Source of the DNA: Acinetobacter gyllenbergii CIP 110306 = MTCC 11365
Lineage (GTDB): Bacteria > Pseudomonadota > Gammaproteobacteria > Pseudomonadales > Moraxellaceae
NCBI RefSeq assembly: GCF_000413855.1
Contig: NZ_ATGG01000014.1
Span: 1 to 39,124 of the forward strand
DNA length: 39,124 nucleotides
Direction: 5' to 3'
Under the pieces are notes generated by a model, which was not told the DNA's origin, made no database searches, and saw only the letters and a list, made by a program, of their open reading frames with translations. A program made the position numbers and the translations under genes. Shown piece after piece: positions 9,133 to 18,210 of the stretch. Each line of letters begins with the position of its first letter. The first letter of the stretch is position 1.

Positions 9133-10593
9133 ATGAAAACAACTTATGTACGTTTAAGTACTTTAGCCATCGCTATGGCCGTTTCGGGTTGGGCAGCAGC
9201 AGAAACTTATATCGTCGATCGTTATCAAGATGACAATGATAAAGGTTCTTTACGTTGGGCGATTGAACAAGCCAATCGCAAACCGACAGAAGCCAGTGAG
9301 ATTCTGATTCAAGCGGTAGGGAAAGCACCCTATGCAATCAAGGTCAACAGTCCATTACCTGAGATCAAAGCACCTGTAAAAATGATCGGTACACAATGGG
9401 CGAAGACAGGGGAATTTATTGCGGTTGATGGATCAAATTATATTAAAGGCACTGGGGTCGAAGCCTGCCCAGGTGCAGTCGAAGGACAATTCGGCACCAA
9501 TGTCCGTACAACCACTTTGCCGGGCATCGTATTACGCGACATCAATGGGGTCACCATCCAAGGTTTGGAAATTCGTCATTTCTGTATTGGGATTTTGATG
9601 AATCGTGCCAGCAATAACTTGATTCAAAACAACCGTATCATGCACAACTATGGCGGTGCAGGGGTGATGCTGACTGGAGATGATGGCAAGGGCAATCCAA
9701 CGGCGACCACCACCAATAACAACAAAGTATTGAACAACTATTTTCAGGACAATGGTGACGGACTTGAACTGACTCGTGGCGCAGCATTTAACTTGGTCGC
9801 CAATAACCATTTTATTTCTACAGCAGCAAATCCTGAACCATCACAAGGGATTGAGATTCTGTGGGGCAATGACAATGCCGTGATTGGCAATAAATTTGAA
9901 AATTACTCAGATGGTTTACAGATCAACTGGGGTAAGCGCAACTACATTGCCTATAACGAACTGACCAATAACTCCAATGGTTTTAACCTGACTGGTGATG
10001 GCAATATTTTTGACGGTAATAAAGTACATGGCAATCGGGTGGGAATCGCGATCCGCTCTGAAAAAGATGCCAATGCCCACATTACTCTGACCAAAAACTT
10101 AATCTGGAATAATGGCAAAGACATTAAACGTTGTGAGGCGGGTGGAAGTTGTGTACCGAATCAACGCGTCGGCGCGATTATCTTCGATATTCCGGGTTTA
10201 GAGCATGCACATTTCGTCGGTTCACGTGGTCATGGGGTCAAGATTGATCCTGCCAATTTGCAAAAAACCTGCAACACACCCGATGAGCAAGGCTGTAATG
10301 CTCAACCCAACCAGAATATTCAGGCACCGAAATTAAGCTTGTCCAAAGGACAAATAGCAGTGGAAGTCAAAGGCCAGCCGAACCAGCGTTATCAGGTCGA
10401 GTTTTTTGGCAACACATCAGTAAATTCAAATGAAGCAGAGCTTTATTTAGGTTCAGCAGTTGCTGCAACCAATGCACAAGGAACCGCAATGCTGACTTGG
10501 AAACCAACAATCCAAGTGGCTTCAGTGACAGCAACGATCACTGACCGTGTAGGTGCAACATCTGAACTCAGTTCAGCTGTAAAACTGAAATAA
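9133..10593 (+). CDS. quiC: 3-dehydroshikimate dehydratase, exported beta-helix type
   Basis: QuiC turns 3-dehydroshikimate into protocatechuate and so joins the qui genes to the pca genes. The 486-residue protein starts with a signal peptide (cleavage near WAAAETY). It continues with a repetitive, Asn-rich right-handed beta-helix domain with repeated N-N-x-I/F patterns from about residue 140 to 310, as in pectate-lyase-like proteins. This is unrelated in sequence to the TIM-barrel AsbF/QuiC1 dehydratases. The name rests mainly on the conserved quiBCXA order, in which the second gene encodes this enzyme. It starts 21 bases after quiB. Confidence 0.9.
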   Translation: MKTTYVRLSTLAIAMAVSGWAAAETYIVDRYQDDNDKGSLRWAIEQANRKPTEASEILIQAVGKAPYAIKVNSPLPEIKAPVKMIGTQWAKTGEFIAVDGSNYIKGTGVEACPGAVEGQFGTNVRTTTLPGIVLRDINGVTIQGLEIRHFCIGILMNRASNNLIQNNRIMHNYGGAGVMLTGDDGKGNPTATTTNNNKVLNNYFQDNGDGLELTRGAAFNLVANNHFISTAANPEPSQGIEILWGNDNAVIGNKFENYSDGLQINWGKRNYIAYNELTNNSNGFNLTGDGNIFDGNKVHGNRVGIAIRSEKDANAHITLTKNLIWNNGKDIKRCEAGGSCVPNQRVGAIIFDIPGLEHAHFVGSRGHGVKIDPANLQKTCNTPDEQGCNAQPNQNIQAPKLSLSKGQIAVEVKGQPNQRYQVEFFGNTSVNSNEAELYLGSAVAATNAQGTAMLTWKPTIQVASVTATITDRVGATSELSSAVKLK

Positions 10594-10611
10594 ACGGCAA
10601 GGAGGCCGAAT

Positions 10612-11940
10612 ATGAAGTCGAATGCATTATTGCTCAAACTGAGCTGTCTAGCAGTTGCTGTATGTGCTGCTCAATCTAGTTTTGCTGATCAACCATGGTC
10701 ACAGGATCGTCAATGGTTACTGGGTGATTGGAATGGTCAGCGTCAGCAATTGGAAAAAGAAGGCTATAAATTTACTGCCTCGATCATGAGTCAAAGTGCC
10801 ACCAACTTGGATGGAGGCTATAACGATGACAATGCCTTTAAAAATGCTGCACAACTGTCGTTAGGTGCCAATTTCGATTTAGAGAAAATTGCGGGCTGGA
10901 ATGATACCAGTGCCAGCCTTTTAATCACCAAACGTGATGGTAATGCCTTAACCTTGGATCGAATTAAAGATCCGCGTTCTAGCGCACTCGGCAATTCACA
11001 GGAAATCTATGGTCGCGGCAAAATCTGGCGTTTGAGTCAGGCATGGGTGAAAAAGGGCTTTGTGGATAATACGGTGCAGTTCAAGATTGGTCGTATGGGC
11101 ATGTCAGAAGATTTTAATGGCTCACAATGTGAATTTCAGAACCTGTTACTGTGTGGTGGTCAGCTTGGGAAGTCGATTGGTTCAATTTGGTATAACTTGC
11201 CTGTTGGATTATGGGGTGCCAATGTTAAATATCAATTTGCACCTGAATGGACGTTAGGTGTCGGTGTCTACGAAGTTAATCCAGATAATATTAAAACTGA
11301 TCGCAATCGTGATGGGTTTAATCTGGATATGGACCATGTCAAAGGTGCGACTATTCCTGTCGAACTGGCATGGCGACCAAAACTTGCAGCCTTTAATGGC
11401 TTATCAGGCGAATATAAAATCGGTGCATTGTATTCAACAGCCCAAGCCAATGATATTGCGACCGTGGGCAAGGTACATGATGGTAAACATAGTTTCTGGC
11501 TCAATGCACAACAACAACTGAGTCAAACAGGCAATGATCCAAAGCGTGGCTTGTACGTCAGTTTCAATGCCGTAATTAATGATAAAGCCACCACAGCAGT
11601 TCAAAGTACGCAGCAATTAGCTCTCTGGTACAAAGGACCTTTTGATGGTCGTCCAAATGACTCAATTGGTTTTGGTATTGCCAATTATCTCGTCAATGAT
11701 CGTTATAAAGATCGTCAAATTGCACTCAATGAAACTCGCGGTTATCAGCAATACGATGCGCTTGCTGCAGATTATGTACCCGTTCAGCGTGATGAGCTCA
11801 ATGTTGAGCTGAATTACACCTATCAGTGGTCACCTGCGGTGATGTTGAGACCGAACTTGCAATATATCCATCAACCTGCGGGTGTTAAAGAGGTCGATGA
11901 TGCATGGGTTGCAGGCCTGAGCATGCGCGTGAATTTCTAA
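10612..11940 (+). CDS. quiX: OprB-like outer-membrane porin of the quinate operon
   Basis: This gene lies between quiC and quiA, the place of quiX. The product has 442 residues, with a signal peptide cleaved near SSFADQP and a beta-barrel-like sequence. The mature N-terminus WLLGDWNGQRQQLEKEGY is the hallmark of OprB-family carbohydrate porins, and the last residue is Phe (MRVNF), as needed for BAM recognition. It probably lets quinate, shikimate or related hydroxylated acids cross the outer membrane to reach QuiA. A GGAGG ribosome site precedes the start. Confidence 0.87.
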   Translation: MKSNALLLKLSCLAVAVCAAQSSFADQPWSQDRQWLLGDWNGQRQQLEKEGYKFTASIMSQSATNLDGGYNDDNAFKNAAQLSLGANFDLEKIAGWNDTSASLLITKRDGNALTLDRIKDPRSSALGNSQEIYGRGKIWRLSQAWVKKGFVDNTVQFKIGRMGMSEDFNGSQCEFQNLLLCGGQLGKSIGSIWYNLPVGLWGANVKYQFAPEWTLGVGVYEVNPDNIKTDRNRDGFNLDMDHVKGATIPVELAWRPKLAAFNGLSGEYKIGALYSTAQANDIATVGKVHDGKHSFWLNAQQQLSQTGNDPKRGLYVSFNAVINDKATTAVQSTQQLALWYKGPFDGRPNDSIGFGIANYLVNDRYKDRQIALNETRGYQQYDALAADYVPVQRDELNVELNYTYQWSPAVMLRPNLQYIHQPAGVKEVDDAWVAGLSMRVNF

Positions 11941-11956
11941 TATAGGAGAATGAGCG

Positions 11957-14380
11957 ATGACTGAAACTTCAAGCTCACAGACCATACTCAAAATATGGTG
12001 CTTTATTTTGGCCTTAGTTTTGTTACTCACGGGCTTGTTTTTTACAGTCGGTGGGTTTCAACTCGCGACGTTGGGTGGATCATGGTATTTCGTGATCTCG
12101 GGTGTATTCACGCTGATCTCTGCTGTTTTTATTTTTAAGAAAAAAGCGCTGGGTGTCTGGTTATTCAGTCTGGTTTTTGTAGGAACGATCATCTGGTCAT
12201 TGATTGATGCGGGTTGGGAATTCTGGCCTTTATTTTCAAGACTGATGTTCCCAGCTGGCTTATTTGCCGCGCTGATGTTTACTTTACCTGCCATTCGCCG
12301 TTATCAATTTCAGCCGAGTGCAGATCTACCTGCTTATGGTTTGGGAATATTGACGGTTATCGGCATGGTGATTGGTTTTTATCAGATGTTCCAGCCACAT
12401 CCAACGGTTGCTGCCTCTGGTCAGGCCTTGCCTTTGGTTCCTGTGAAAACTGATATGAAACAGACCAACTGGCAGCATTATGGTCAAGATTCAGGGGGGA
12501 GCCGTTTTGCTGCATTGGATCAGATCACACGAGATAATGTACATCAATTAAAAGAGGTCTGGCGTTTCCGAACGGGTGATTTCACCACAGGTTCGGGAAA
12601 TGGTGCAGAAGACCAAATGACACCATTACAAGTGGGTAATAAGATTTTCTTATGTACGCCGCATAACAATATTTTTGCCTTGGAAGCGGACTCTGGTAAA
12701 CAACTTTGGAAAGCAGAAATCAATTCCAAGTCGGATGCATGGGAACGTTGCCGTGGTGTTGCTTATTTTGATTCTACCCAAGCCTTGGTTCAGCCAACTC
12801 TGGCTGGAGCGACACAGGTAAAAGCGGCGGCAAATAATACTTCATGCTTACGTCGAGTCTATACCAATACACCAGATGGTCGCTTAATCGCAGTCAATGC
12901 AGATACTGGCGAACGTTGTAAAGATTTTGGTGTAGAGGGAACAGTAGATCTTCTGAAAGGTCTAGGTGAGGGCACCACTGCACCACGTTTTGAGGTGACA
13001 TCTGCGCCAACCATTGCAGGAACTGTAATTGTGGTGGGTAGCCGTATTGCCGATAATTTTGCCGCAGATATGCCGGGTGGGGTGATTCGTGCATACGATG
13101 TCATTACAGGTGAATTACGTTGGGCCTTTGATCCACGTAATCCAGATCCAAACTATGTGTTGAAGGATGGTGAAACCTATAAGCGCAGTTCTGCCAACTC
13201 TTGGGCAGCGATGTCTTATGATCCACAAATGAACACGGTATTCTTGCCAATGGGTAGCTCATCTGTTGATGTCTGGGGCGGTAATCGTCAACCTTTAGAC
13301 CATAAATATAATTCATCCGTACTGGCTTTAGATGCGACCACAGGCAAGGAAAAGTGGGTCTATCAGACCGTTCATAATGACCTTTGGGATTTTGATTTGC
13401 CAATGCAACCCAGCTTGGTGGATTTCCCAATGCAAGATGGCAGCAATAAACCTGCTGTGGTGATTGGCACCAAATCAGGTCAGTTCTTTGTCTTGGATCG
13501 TGTCACAGGCCAACCACTCACCAAAGTGATTGAGCAGCCAGTGAAACCTGCCGATATCAAAGGTGAGCAATACAGCCCGACTCAACCACGTTCGGTGGAA
13601 ATGCCACAGATTGGCAATCAAACCTTAACCGAATCGGATATGTGGGGTGCAACGCCATTTGACCAACTAATGTGTCGAATTAACTTTAAATCGATGCGTT
13701 ATGAAGGTTTATTTACTGCACCTGGCAAAGATAAATCCTTAAGTTTCCCAGGTTCTTTGGGCGGCATGAACTGGGGCAGTATTGCCTTTGATCCAAGCCA
13801 TCAATATATGTTCGTCAATGACATGCGCTTAGGCTTATGGATTCAGTTGATTGAACAAACCCCAGAAGACTTGGCTGTTCAGGCCAATGGTGGTGAAAAA
13901 GTCAATACGGGTATGGGTGCGGTGCCAATGAAAGGAACACCTTACAAAGTCAATAAAGATCGTTTCTGGTCGAAATTGATGATTCCTTGTCAAAAACCAC
14001 CATATGGCACCATGACGGCAGTGGATATGAAAACCCGTCAGGTGGCGTGGCAAGTACCTATGGGAACCGTGCAGGATACTGGCCCAATGGGAATCAAAAT
14101 GGGTTTACCTGTTCCAATTGGCATGCCGACCATTGGTGGTCCAATGGCAACTCAAGGTGGGGTGGTATTCTTTGCCGCAACTCAGGATTATTACTTGCGT
14201 GCATTGGATTCGTCTTCGGGCAAAGAGTTATGGAAAGCGCGTTTACCTGTAGGGAGTCAAGCGACACCAATCAGCTATGTATCTCCAAAAAATGGCAAAC
14301 AGTATGTGCTGATTACTGCGGGCGGTGCACGTCAGTCGCCTGATCATGGTGATTATGTGATTGCATATAGTTTGAATTAA
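11957..14380 (+). CDS. quiA: PQQ-dependent quinate/shikimate dehydrogenase
   Basis: QuiA oxidises quinate to 3-dehydroquinate and shikimate to 3-dehydroshikimate, passing electrons to ubiquinone. The 807 residues comprise about five hydrophobic segments in the first 140 residues followed by an eight-bladed PQQ propeller in the periplasm, the plan of membrane glucose dehydrogenase. The propeller shows repeated GxxxW tryptophan-docking motifs and the HNDLWDFDLP region with the active-site aspartate. It starts 16 bases after quiX and is the last gene of the operon, since a strong terminator follows. Confidence 0.94.
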   Translation: MTETSSSQTILKIWCFILALVLLLTGLFFTVGGFQLATLGGSWYFVISGVFTLISAVFIFKKKALGVWLFSLVFVGTIIWSLIDAGWEFWPLFSRLMFPAGLFAALMFTLPAIRRYQFQPSADLPAYGLGILTVIGMVIGFYQMFQPHPTVAASGQALPLVPVKTDMKQTNWQHYGQDSGGSRFAALDQITRDNVHQLKEVWRFRTGDFTTGSGNGAEDQMTPLQVGNKIFLCTPHNNIFALEADSGKQLWKAEINSKSDAWERCRGVAYFDSTQALVQPTLAGATQVKAAANNTSCLRRVYTNTPDGRLIAVNADTGERCKDFGVEGTVDLLKGLGEGTTAPRFEVTSAPTIAGTVIVVGSRIADNFAADMPGGVIRAYDVITGELRWAFDPRNPDPNYVLKDGETYKRSSANSWAAMSYDPQMNTVFLPMGSSSVDVWGGNRQPLDHKYNSSVLALDATTGKEKWVYQTVHNDLWDFDLPMQPSLVDFPMQDGSNKPAVVIGTKSGQFFVLDRVTGQPLTKVIEQPVKPADIKGEQYSPTQPRSVEMPQIGNQTLTESDMWGATPFDQLMCRINFKSMRYEGLFTAPGKDKSLSFPGSLGGMNWGSIAFDPSHQYMFVNDMRLGLWIQLIEQTPEDLAVQANGGEKVNTGMGAVPMKGTPYKVNKDRFWSKLMIPCQKPPYGTMTAVDMKTRQVAWQVPMGTVQDTGPMGIKMGLPVPIGMPTIGGPMATQGGVVFFAATQDYYLRALDSSSGKELWKARLPVGSQATPISYVSPKNGKQYVLITAGGARQSPDHGDYVIAYSLN

Positions 14381-14398
14381 GCTGAAATTGAAATAAAC

Positions 14399-14430
14399 AA
14401 AACGGCAATCTTAGTGATTGCCGTTTTTTA
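14399..14430 (+). terminator. Rho-independent terminator after quiA
   Basis: AAAACGGCAATC (14399-14410) pairs perfectly with GATTGCCGTTTT (14416-14427) around the loop TTAGT and runs into further T residues. It ends the pca-qui transcript. The A-rich 5' side lets it also serve the convergent gene at 14442-15566. Confidence 0.93.
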
Positions 14431-14441
14431 TTGATTTGATC

Positions 14442-15566
14442 TTAAGCCGTCGCCTTTAACATGGGCATATCTGTCGCATCAGAAATCACAGCAAATTGTG
14501 GTTGAGCATTTTGCCCCAGTTGGTAATCCGAGAAGTTAATTTGCCAAAAACCTAAGCTTGCGGTTGTTGCGATATAGAAAACCTGATTGCTGTGATCACG
14601 AACAATTTCCCATTGAGTATAGTCACCTTTGATATTGCCAGTTTGGTCAATGCATTGTTCGCGAGTAACATAGATGCCTTTAATCACATTCATTACATGG
14701 GCAATCGCGGCAGTATTACTTGGGCGTTGTGTTTGATTTAACCAAGGAATAGAGTAATTCAGCGTAAAAGCTGTACGTAAGAATCGATCAGAAGGCAATG
14801 CGGAAGAAGAGAGCCCGATTGAACCACCACCATTACCCGCTTTATTCACATTGAGACCAATGATGGTCTGGCTGTCCGTTTCAACATTGGTAACGCCCAG
14901 ATAATTTTCCAAGTTGGTACGATGCCATTCAATAAATGGGGTATTGGTCATGACCCCAATATCGGTATTGTCGGTAATCGATAATTGCCCATCACGAAAT
15001 TCAAGCACCAGACTTGCGCCCGTTTTATCGTGAAACTGGAAATGAATTGGGATTAAGTTTTTGAGTTCATCTGTATGATTAAACTCGCTGTGCTCAGAAA
15101 ATTGTAGCGGATCCCAAAAATATAAGACTTCCCCTAGCGAAGTGGGCTGTCCTTGTTGAATGGCGTATAAATCTTTTTTTAAGGTTTCAACTGAGTTGTA
15201 GTTAGACGCAGCCCAGCCACAAATATCCAACGCGGAAATCAATTTGGCATTTGGTGGTGCATCAGTTTTTTTAGGATAACGGGAAGGTGGTAACCAAAGT
15301 GCAGCTGCCGAAAATCCTTCTGTATTCATGGCATCACATAGTTTGGTATCAAGCAGATTTAAAGGGAGCTTAATCCCAATCCCCATAAAACCATATTTTG
15401 CAGTCCAGTGATAAGTTGGTGTATTCGGACTTAAGCTATCAATTGCCTTTAAGGGCGTTGCCAATGGGATTGCAGCCAGTTGCCAAGTAAAGGTGGCGGC
15501 AAAATCCATAGTACGTCCAGAGATGCGATAGCCTGTTGCTTGAGGTAGAATAAACTCGGTACACAT
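14442..15566 (-). CDS. Choloylglycine hydrolase (penicillin V acylase) family protein
   Basis: The 374-residue protein is an Ntn-hydrolase of the linear amide C-N hydrolase family. Removal of Met1 would expose Cys2 (MCTEF) as nucleophile. The family residues Arg and Asp follow in SGRTMDF (residues 17-22), and an Asn-containing GVMTNTPFIEWH motif lies in the middle. No signal peptide is possible, because the catalytic cysteine is at position 2. Such enzymes hydrolyse conjugated bile acids, penicillin V or N-acyl-homoserine lactones, and the substrate here cannot be told. It faces the qui operon and is divergent from the urate genes. Confidence 0.82.
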   Translation of the reverse strand: MCTEFILPQATGYRISGRTMDFAATFTWQLAAIPLATPLKAIDSLSPNTPTYHWTAKYGFMGIGIKLPLNLLDTKLCDAMNTEGFSAAALWLPPSRYPKKTDAPPNAKLISALDICGWAASNYNSVETLKKDLYAIQQGQPTSLGEVLYFWDPLQFSEHSEFNHTDELKNLIPIHFQFHDKTGASLVLEFRDGQLSITDNTDIGVMTNTPFIEWHRTNLENYLGVTNVETDSQTIIGLNVNKAGNGGGSIGLSSSALPSDRFLRTAFTLNYSIPWLNQTQRPSNTAAIAHVMNVIKGIYVTREQCIDQTGNIKGDYTQWEIVRDHSNQVFYIATTASLGFWQINFSDYQLGQNAQPQFAVISDATDMPMLKATA

Positions 15567-15842
15567 ATTATTTTCTCTTTTGATTATTAGAATAAATCAT
15601 GATTTTTGGTTTTTATTTGATCTTAAATTATTATGTAAGTGCTCTAAATATATAAGATCGTTTGAGCATTTAAAAAACTAGCAGAGGATATTTTGATAGT
15701 CAAATAGTTTTAATATAAATATAGGGTTCTATTTTTAAATATTATTTTAAATAAAAATAAATAATTAGATGCTGTATTTTCTAGTTTAAATCATTCGTAC
15801 ATTACAGTCAGAAAGTCGATATTGCGTGTGGGTAAGTAGAGT
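15567..15842. other. AT-rich divergent intergenic region
   Basis: This stretch between the divergent amidase and uraD promoters is very AT-rich and holds no gene-like frame. It is where an enhancer-binding activator for the sigma-54 promoter at 15843 would be expected, but no clear inverted repeat was found by eye. Confidence 0.5.
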
Positions 15843-15858
15843 TGGCATATTCATTGCT
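15843..15858 (+). promoter_or_regulatory. Sigma-54 promoter of the uraD operon
   Basis: TGGCATATTCATTGCT matches the sigma-54 consensus TGGCACR-N4-TTGCW at all but one defined position, with the required GG-N10-GC spacing. The predicted start is near 15869, 44 bases before the uraD ATG and 3 bases before the GntR-type palindrome. It implies nitrogen-responsive activation. Confidence 0.75.
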
Positions 15859-15871
15859 TCATTTACGATAT

Positions 15872-15884
15872 CTGGTCAGACCAG
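15872..15884. promoter_or_regulatory. GntR-type operator before uraD
   Basis: CTGGTCAGACCAG is a perfect 13-base palindrome lying on the predicted transcription start of uraD. Near-identical sites lie at 22341-22353 and 23521-23533, next to hpxO, gntR and alc. FCD-type GntR regulators bind short T-G-G-T..A-C-C-A palindromes, so the adjacent gntR product is the likely ligand. Confidence 0.8.
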
Positions 15885-15912
15885 TCAGACAATGCGTTAA
15901 ATTGGAGCAGCG

Positions 15913-16413
15913 ATGCAACTCGAAACTTTCAATCAGCTAGATTCAGATGCGGCCAAACGGGTTTTGCAAGGCTGTGTGCACATTCCCAATTGGATTTCTG
16001 AACTGCTACAGCAACGTCCATACAGCTCTAAAGAACAGCTTTATCAAACTGCGCTTGCACAAGCGCAAACCTGGCAATGGCCTGAAATTTCTGCGGCCTT
16101 GGCGCAACATCCACGTATTGGTGAGAAAAAAGCGGCAGCGGTGTTGTCTGAAAAAGAACAGCAGTTTTCTCAGCAAGAGCAAGGGCAGATCCAAACCGAT
16201 GCAGTGCTGCAACTGGCACTTTATCAGGGCAATTTAGATTATGAGCACAAATTTGGGCATATCTATCTGATTCGTGCAGCAGGGCGTTCTGGGCAACAGA
16301 TACTGTCTGAGCTGCAACGCAGACTCAAAAACACAGCAGAACAAGAGCAAGCCGAAGTGAAGCAGCAATTAGGGGAAATTGCACTGCTTCGTTTAAATCA
16401 GGAGATTCAATAA
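15913..16413 (+). CDS. uraD: OHCU decarboxylase
   Basis: UraD decarboxylates 2-oxo-4-hydroxy-4-carboxy-5-ureidoimidazoline to (S)-allantoin, the third step from urate. The 166-residue protein has the family active-site motif AQHPRIGEKK with the catalytic His66. It starts behind a TTGGAGC ribosome site. Its stop overlaps the start of uraH by one base (TAATG), so the two successive pathway enzymes are translationally coupled. The promoter region combines a sigma-54 site and a GntR-type operator. Confidence 0.93.
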   Translation: MQLETFNQLDSDAAKRVLQGCVHIPNWISELLQQRPYSSKEQLYQTALAQAQTWQWPEISAALAQHPRIGEKKAAAVLSEKEQQFSQQEQGQIQTDAVLQLALYQGNLDYEHKFGHIYLIRAAGRSGQQILSELQRRLKNTAEQEQAEVKQQLGEIALLRLNQEIQ

Positions 16414-16748
16414 TGGCGGGTATCAGCACACATATTTTAAATGCATCACTGGGTCAGCCTGCGTCAAAGGTTCTAGTGAAATTACTGCAGCAAGTGGATC
16501 AAGGCTATGTGTTATTAGATCAGCAAGTTACCGATGCCGATGGTCGTATTAAAACATTCAACCTCGAGGTATTTGTGCAGAGCAATTACCAATTAATTTT
16601 TGAAGTTGCCGATTATTTTCAAGCTTTAAATACCGAAAGTTTTTATCCACGCGTATGTATTGATTTTAAGGTCGCTGATATTCAACAGCACTATCACGTG
16701 CCGTTATTAATCAGTCCGTTTTCATATTCAACCTATCGTGGCAGCTAA
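16413..16748 (+). CDS. uraH: 5-hydroxyisourate hydrolase
   Basis: This transthyretin-like enzyme hydrolyses 5-hydroxyisourate, the product of HpxO, to OHCU. It has 111 residues. The N-terminal motif MAGISTHILN holds the catalytic histidine at position 7, a central DGRI holds the conserved arginine, and the C-terminus ends in the diagnostic Y-R-G-S. It has no signal peptide and is cytoplasmic. It overlaps uraD by one base and is followed 50 bases later by the purine permease. Confidence 0.94.
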   Translation: MAGISTHILNASLGQPASKVLVKLLQQVDQGYVLLDQQVTDADGRIKTFNLEVFVQSNYQLIFEVADYFQALNTESFYPRVCIDFKVADIQQHYHVPLLISPFSYSTYRGS

Positions 16749-16798
16749 ACCAATTCAAGCAATGTGGACATTATGAATTTAATTTGAGGAATTAACCC

Positions 16799-18166
16799 AT
16801 GCAGCAAGACAACCTAGACCGTGAGGCTCACGGATCAGCAGAACATCAATATTTAGGCATGAACAAAAACCTGATTTATGGTTTGCAACATGTCTTGACT
16901 ATGTATGGCGGCATCATTGCACCGCCGCTCATTATTGGTGCTGCGGCGGGCTTGCAAGCCTCTGAAATTGGACTATTGGTGGCGGCTGCATTATTTGTTG
17001 GGGGAATTGCCACCGTTTTACAAACCGTTGGTTTCAAGCATTTCGGGGCGAAATTGCCGATTGTTCAGGGCGTCTCTTTCGCAGGTGTCGCCACGATTCT
17101 CGCCATTGTAACCACAGGTGGTGGTTTGGCCTCGGCGTTTGGTGCTGTGATTGTGGCGTCGATCATTGGCCTGTTGCTTACGCCATTTTTCGCAAAAATC
17201 ATCCGTTTTTTCCCACCCGTGGTGACGGGTTGTGTGATTACCATGATCGGTATTTCGCTGACGCCTGTGGCAATCCGCTGGATTATGGGCGGCAATCCAA
17301 AAGCTGAAAACTGGGGGGATCCAGCCAATGTCGGTTTGGCATTAATGACCTTAGCGATTGTGATTATTTTTAGTATGTTACGCAGTCAAATCTTGCGTCG
17401 GCTTGCGATTTTGATTGCCATTGTGTTGGGAACCGTGCTGGCTTATTTTGCAGGATTCACTGATTTTTCCAATGTCGGTTCAGGCTCTATCTTTGCTTTG
17501 CCGAGCTTTTTCCACTTTGGTTCTCCTGTCTTTGAGTTTTCTGCCATTCTTTCCATGGTGATTGTGACCTTGGTGGTGATGACGGAAACCACCGCAGATA
17601 TTATTGCGATTGGTGAAATCGTGGGCAGCAAAGTCGATTCTAAACGGATAGGGGATGGTTTACGTGCCGACATGTTATCGAGTGCAATCTCACCGATCTT
17701 TGGTTCATTTATGCAAACGGCATTTGCACAGAATGTTGGACTGGTGGTAATTACTGGAATTAAAAGCCGATTCGTGGTGGCAACTGCAGGCGGAATTCTG
17801 ATTGTTTTAGGTTTGCTGCCGATTGTGGGGCGTTTAGTCGCATCCATTCCGATGCCCGTATTAGGCGGAGCGGGGATTGTCCTGTTTGGAACAGTCGCAG
17901 CCAGTGGAATTCGCACTTTAGCGAAAGTGGATTATAACGAGCATAAGAACCTGATTATTGTCGCGACCTCATTGGCGATCGGCATGATTCCGATTGTAAA
18001 CCATGAGTTTTATGCACAATTTCCTGTTTCTGTGCAGATGTTATTACACTCTGGGATCAGTTCGACCTGTATCACTGCAATTCTACTGAACATCATTTTC
18101 AATCATCTTCCATTCACTAAAAAATCAGTGGAAGTGGCAAGCTTGCCCTTAAACTCAGGGCATTAA
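16799..18166 (+). CDS. NCS2-family urate/xanthine permease
   Basis: This 455-residue membrane protein of the nucleobase:cation symporter-2 family has about 12-14 hydrophobic segments. Signatures are GLQHVLTMYGG in the first segment (the conserved His), the ETTADIIAIGE loop after segment 8 and AFAQNVGLVVITG, the QNxGxxxxT motif. These fit the xanthine/urate branch (UacT, PucJK and UapA relatives) more than the uracil branch. Its position behind uraD-uraH makes urate the likely substrate, but the motifs alone do not separate urate from xanthine. A strong terminator follows. Confidence 0.88.
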   Translation: MQQDNLDREAHGSAEHQYLGMNKNLIYGLQHVLTMYGGIIAPPLIIGAAAGLQASEIGLLVAAALFVGGIATVLQTVGFKHFGAKLPIVQGVSFAGVATILAIVTTGGGLASAFGAVIVASIIGLLLTPFFAKIIRFFPPVVTGCVITMIGISLTPVAIRWIMGGNPKAENWGDPANVGLALMTLAIVIIFSMLRSQILRRLAILIAIVLGTVLAYFAGFTDFSNVGSGSIFALPSFFHFGSPVFEFSAILSMVIVTLVVMTETTADIIAIGEIVGSKVDSKRIGDGLRADMLSSAISPIFGSFMQTAFAQNVGLVVITGIKSRFVVATAGGILIVLGLLPIVGRLVASIPMPVLGGAGIVLFGTVAASGIRTLAKVDYNEHKNLIIVATSLAIGMIPIVNHEFYAQFPVSVQMLLHSGISSTCITAILLNIIFNHLPFTKKSVEVASLPLNSGH

Positions 18167-18173
18167 TCATCAC

Positions 18174-18210
18174 GGATTCAGGCTTGAATGTTCAAACTGA
18201 ATCCTGCTTT
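18174..18210 (+). terminator. Terminator after the purine permease
   Basis: GGATTCAG (18174-18181) pairs with CTGAATCC (18197-18204), and an inner TTGAA/TTCAA stem closes on a two-base turn. TGCTTTTT follows. It separates uraD-uraH-permease from the porin gene. Confidence 0.85.
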
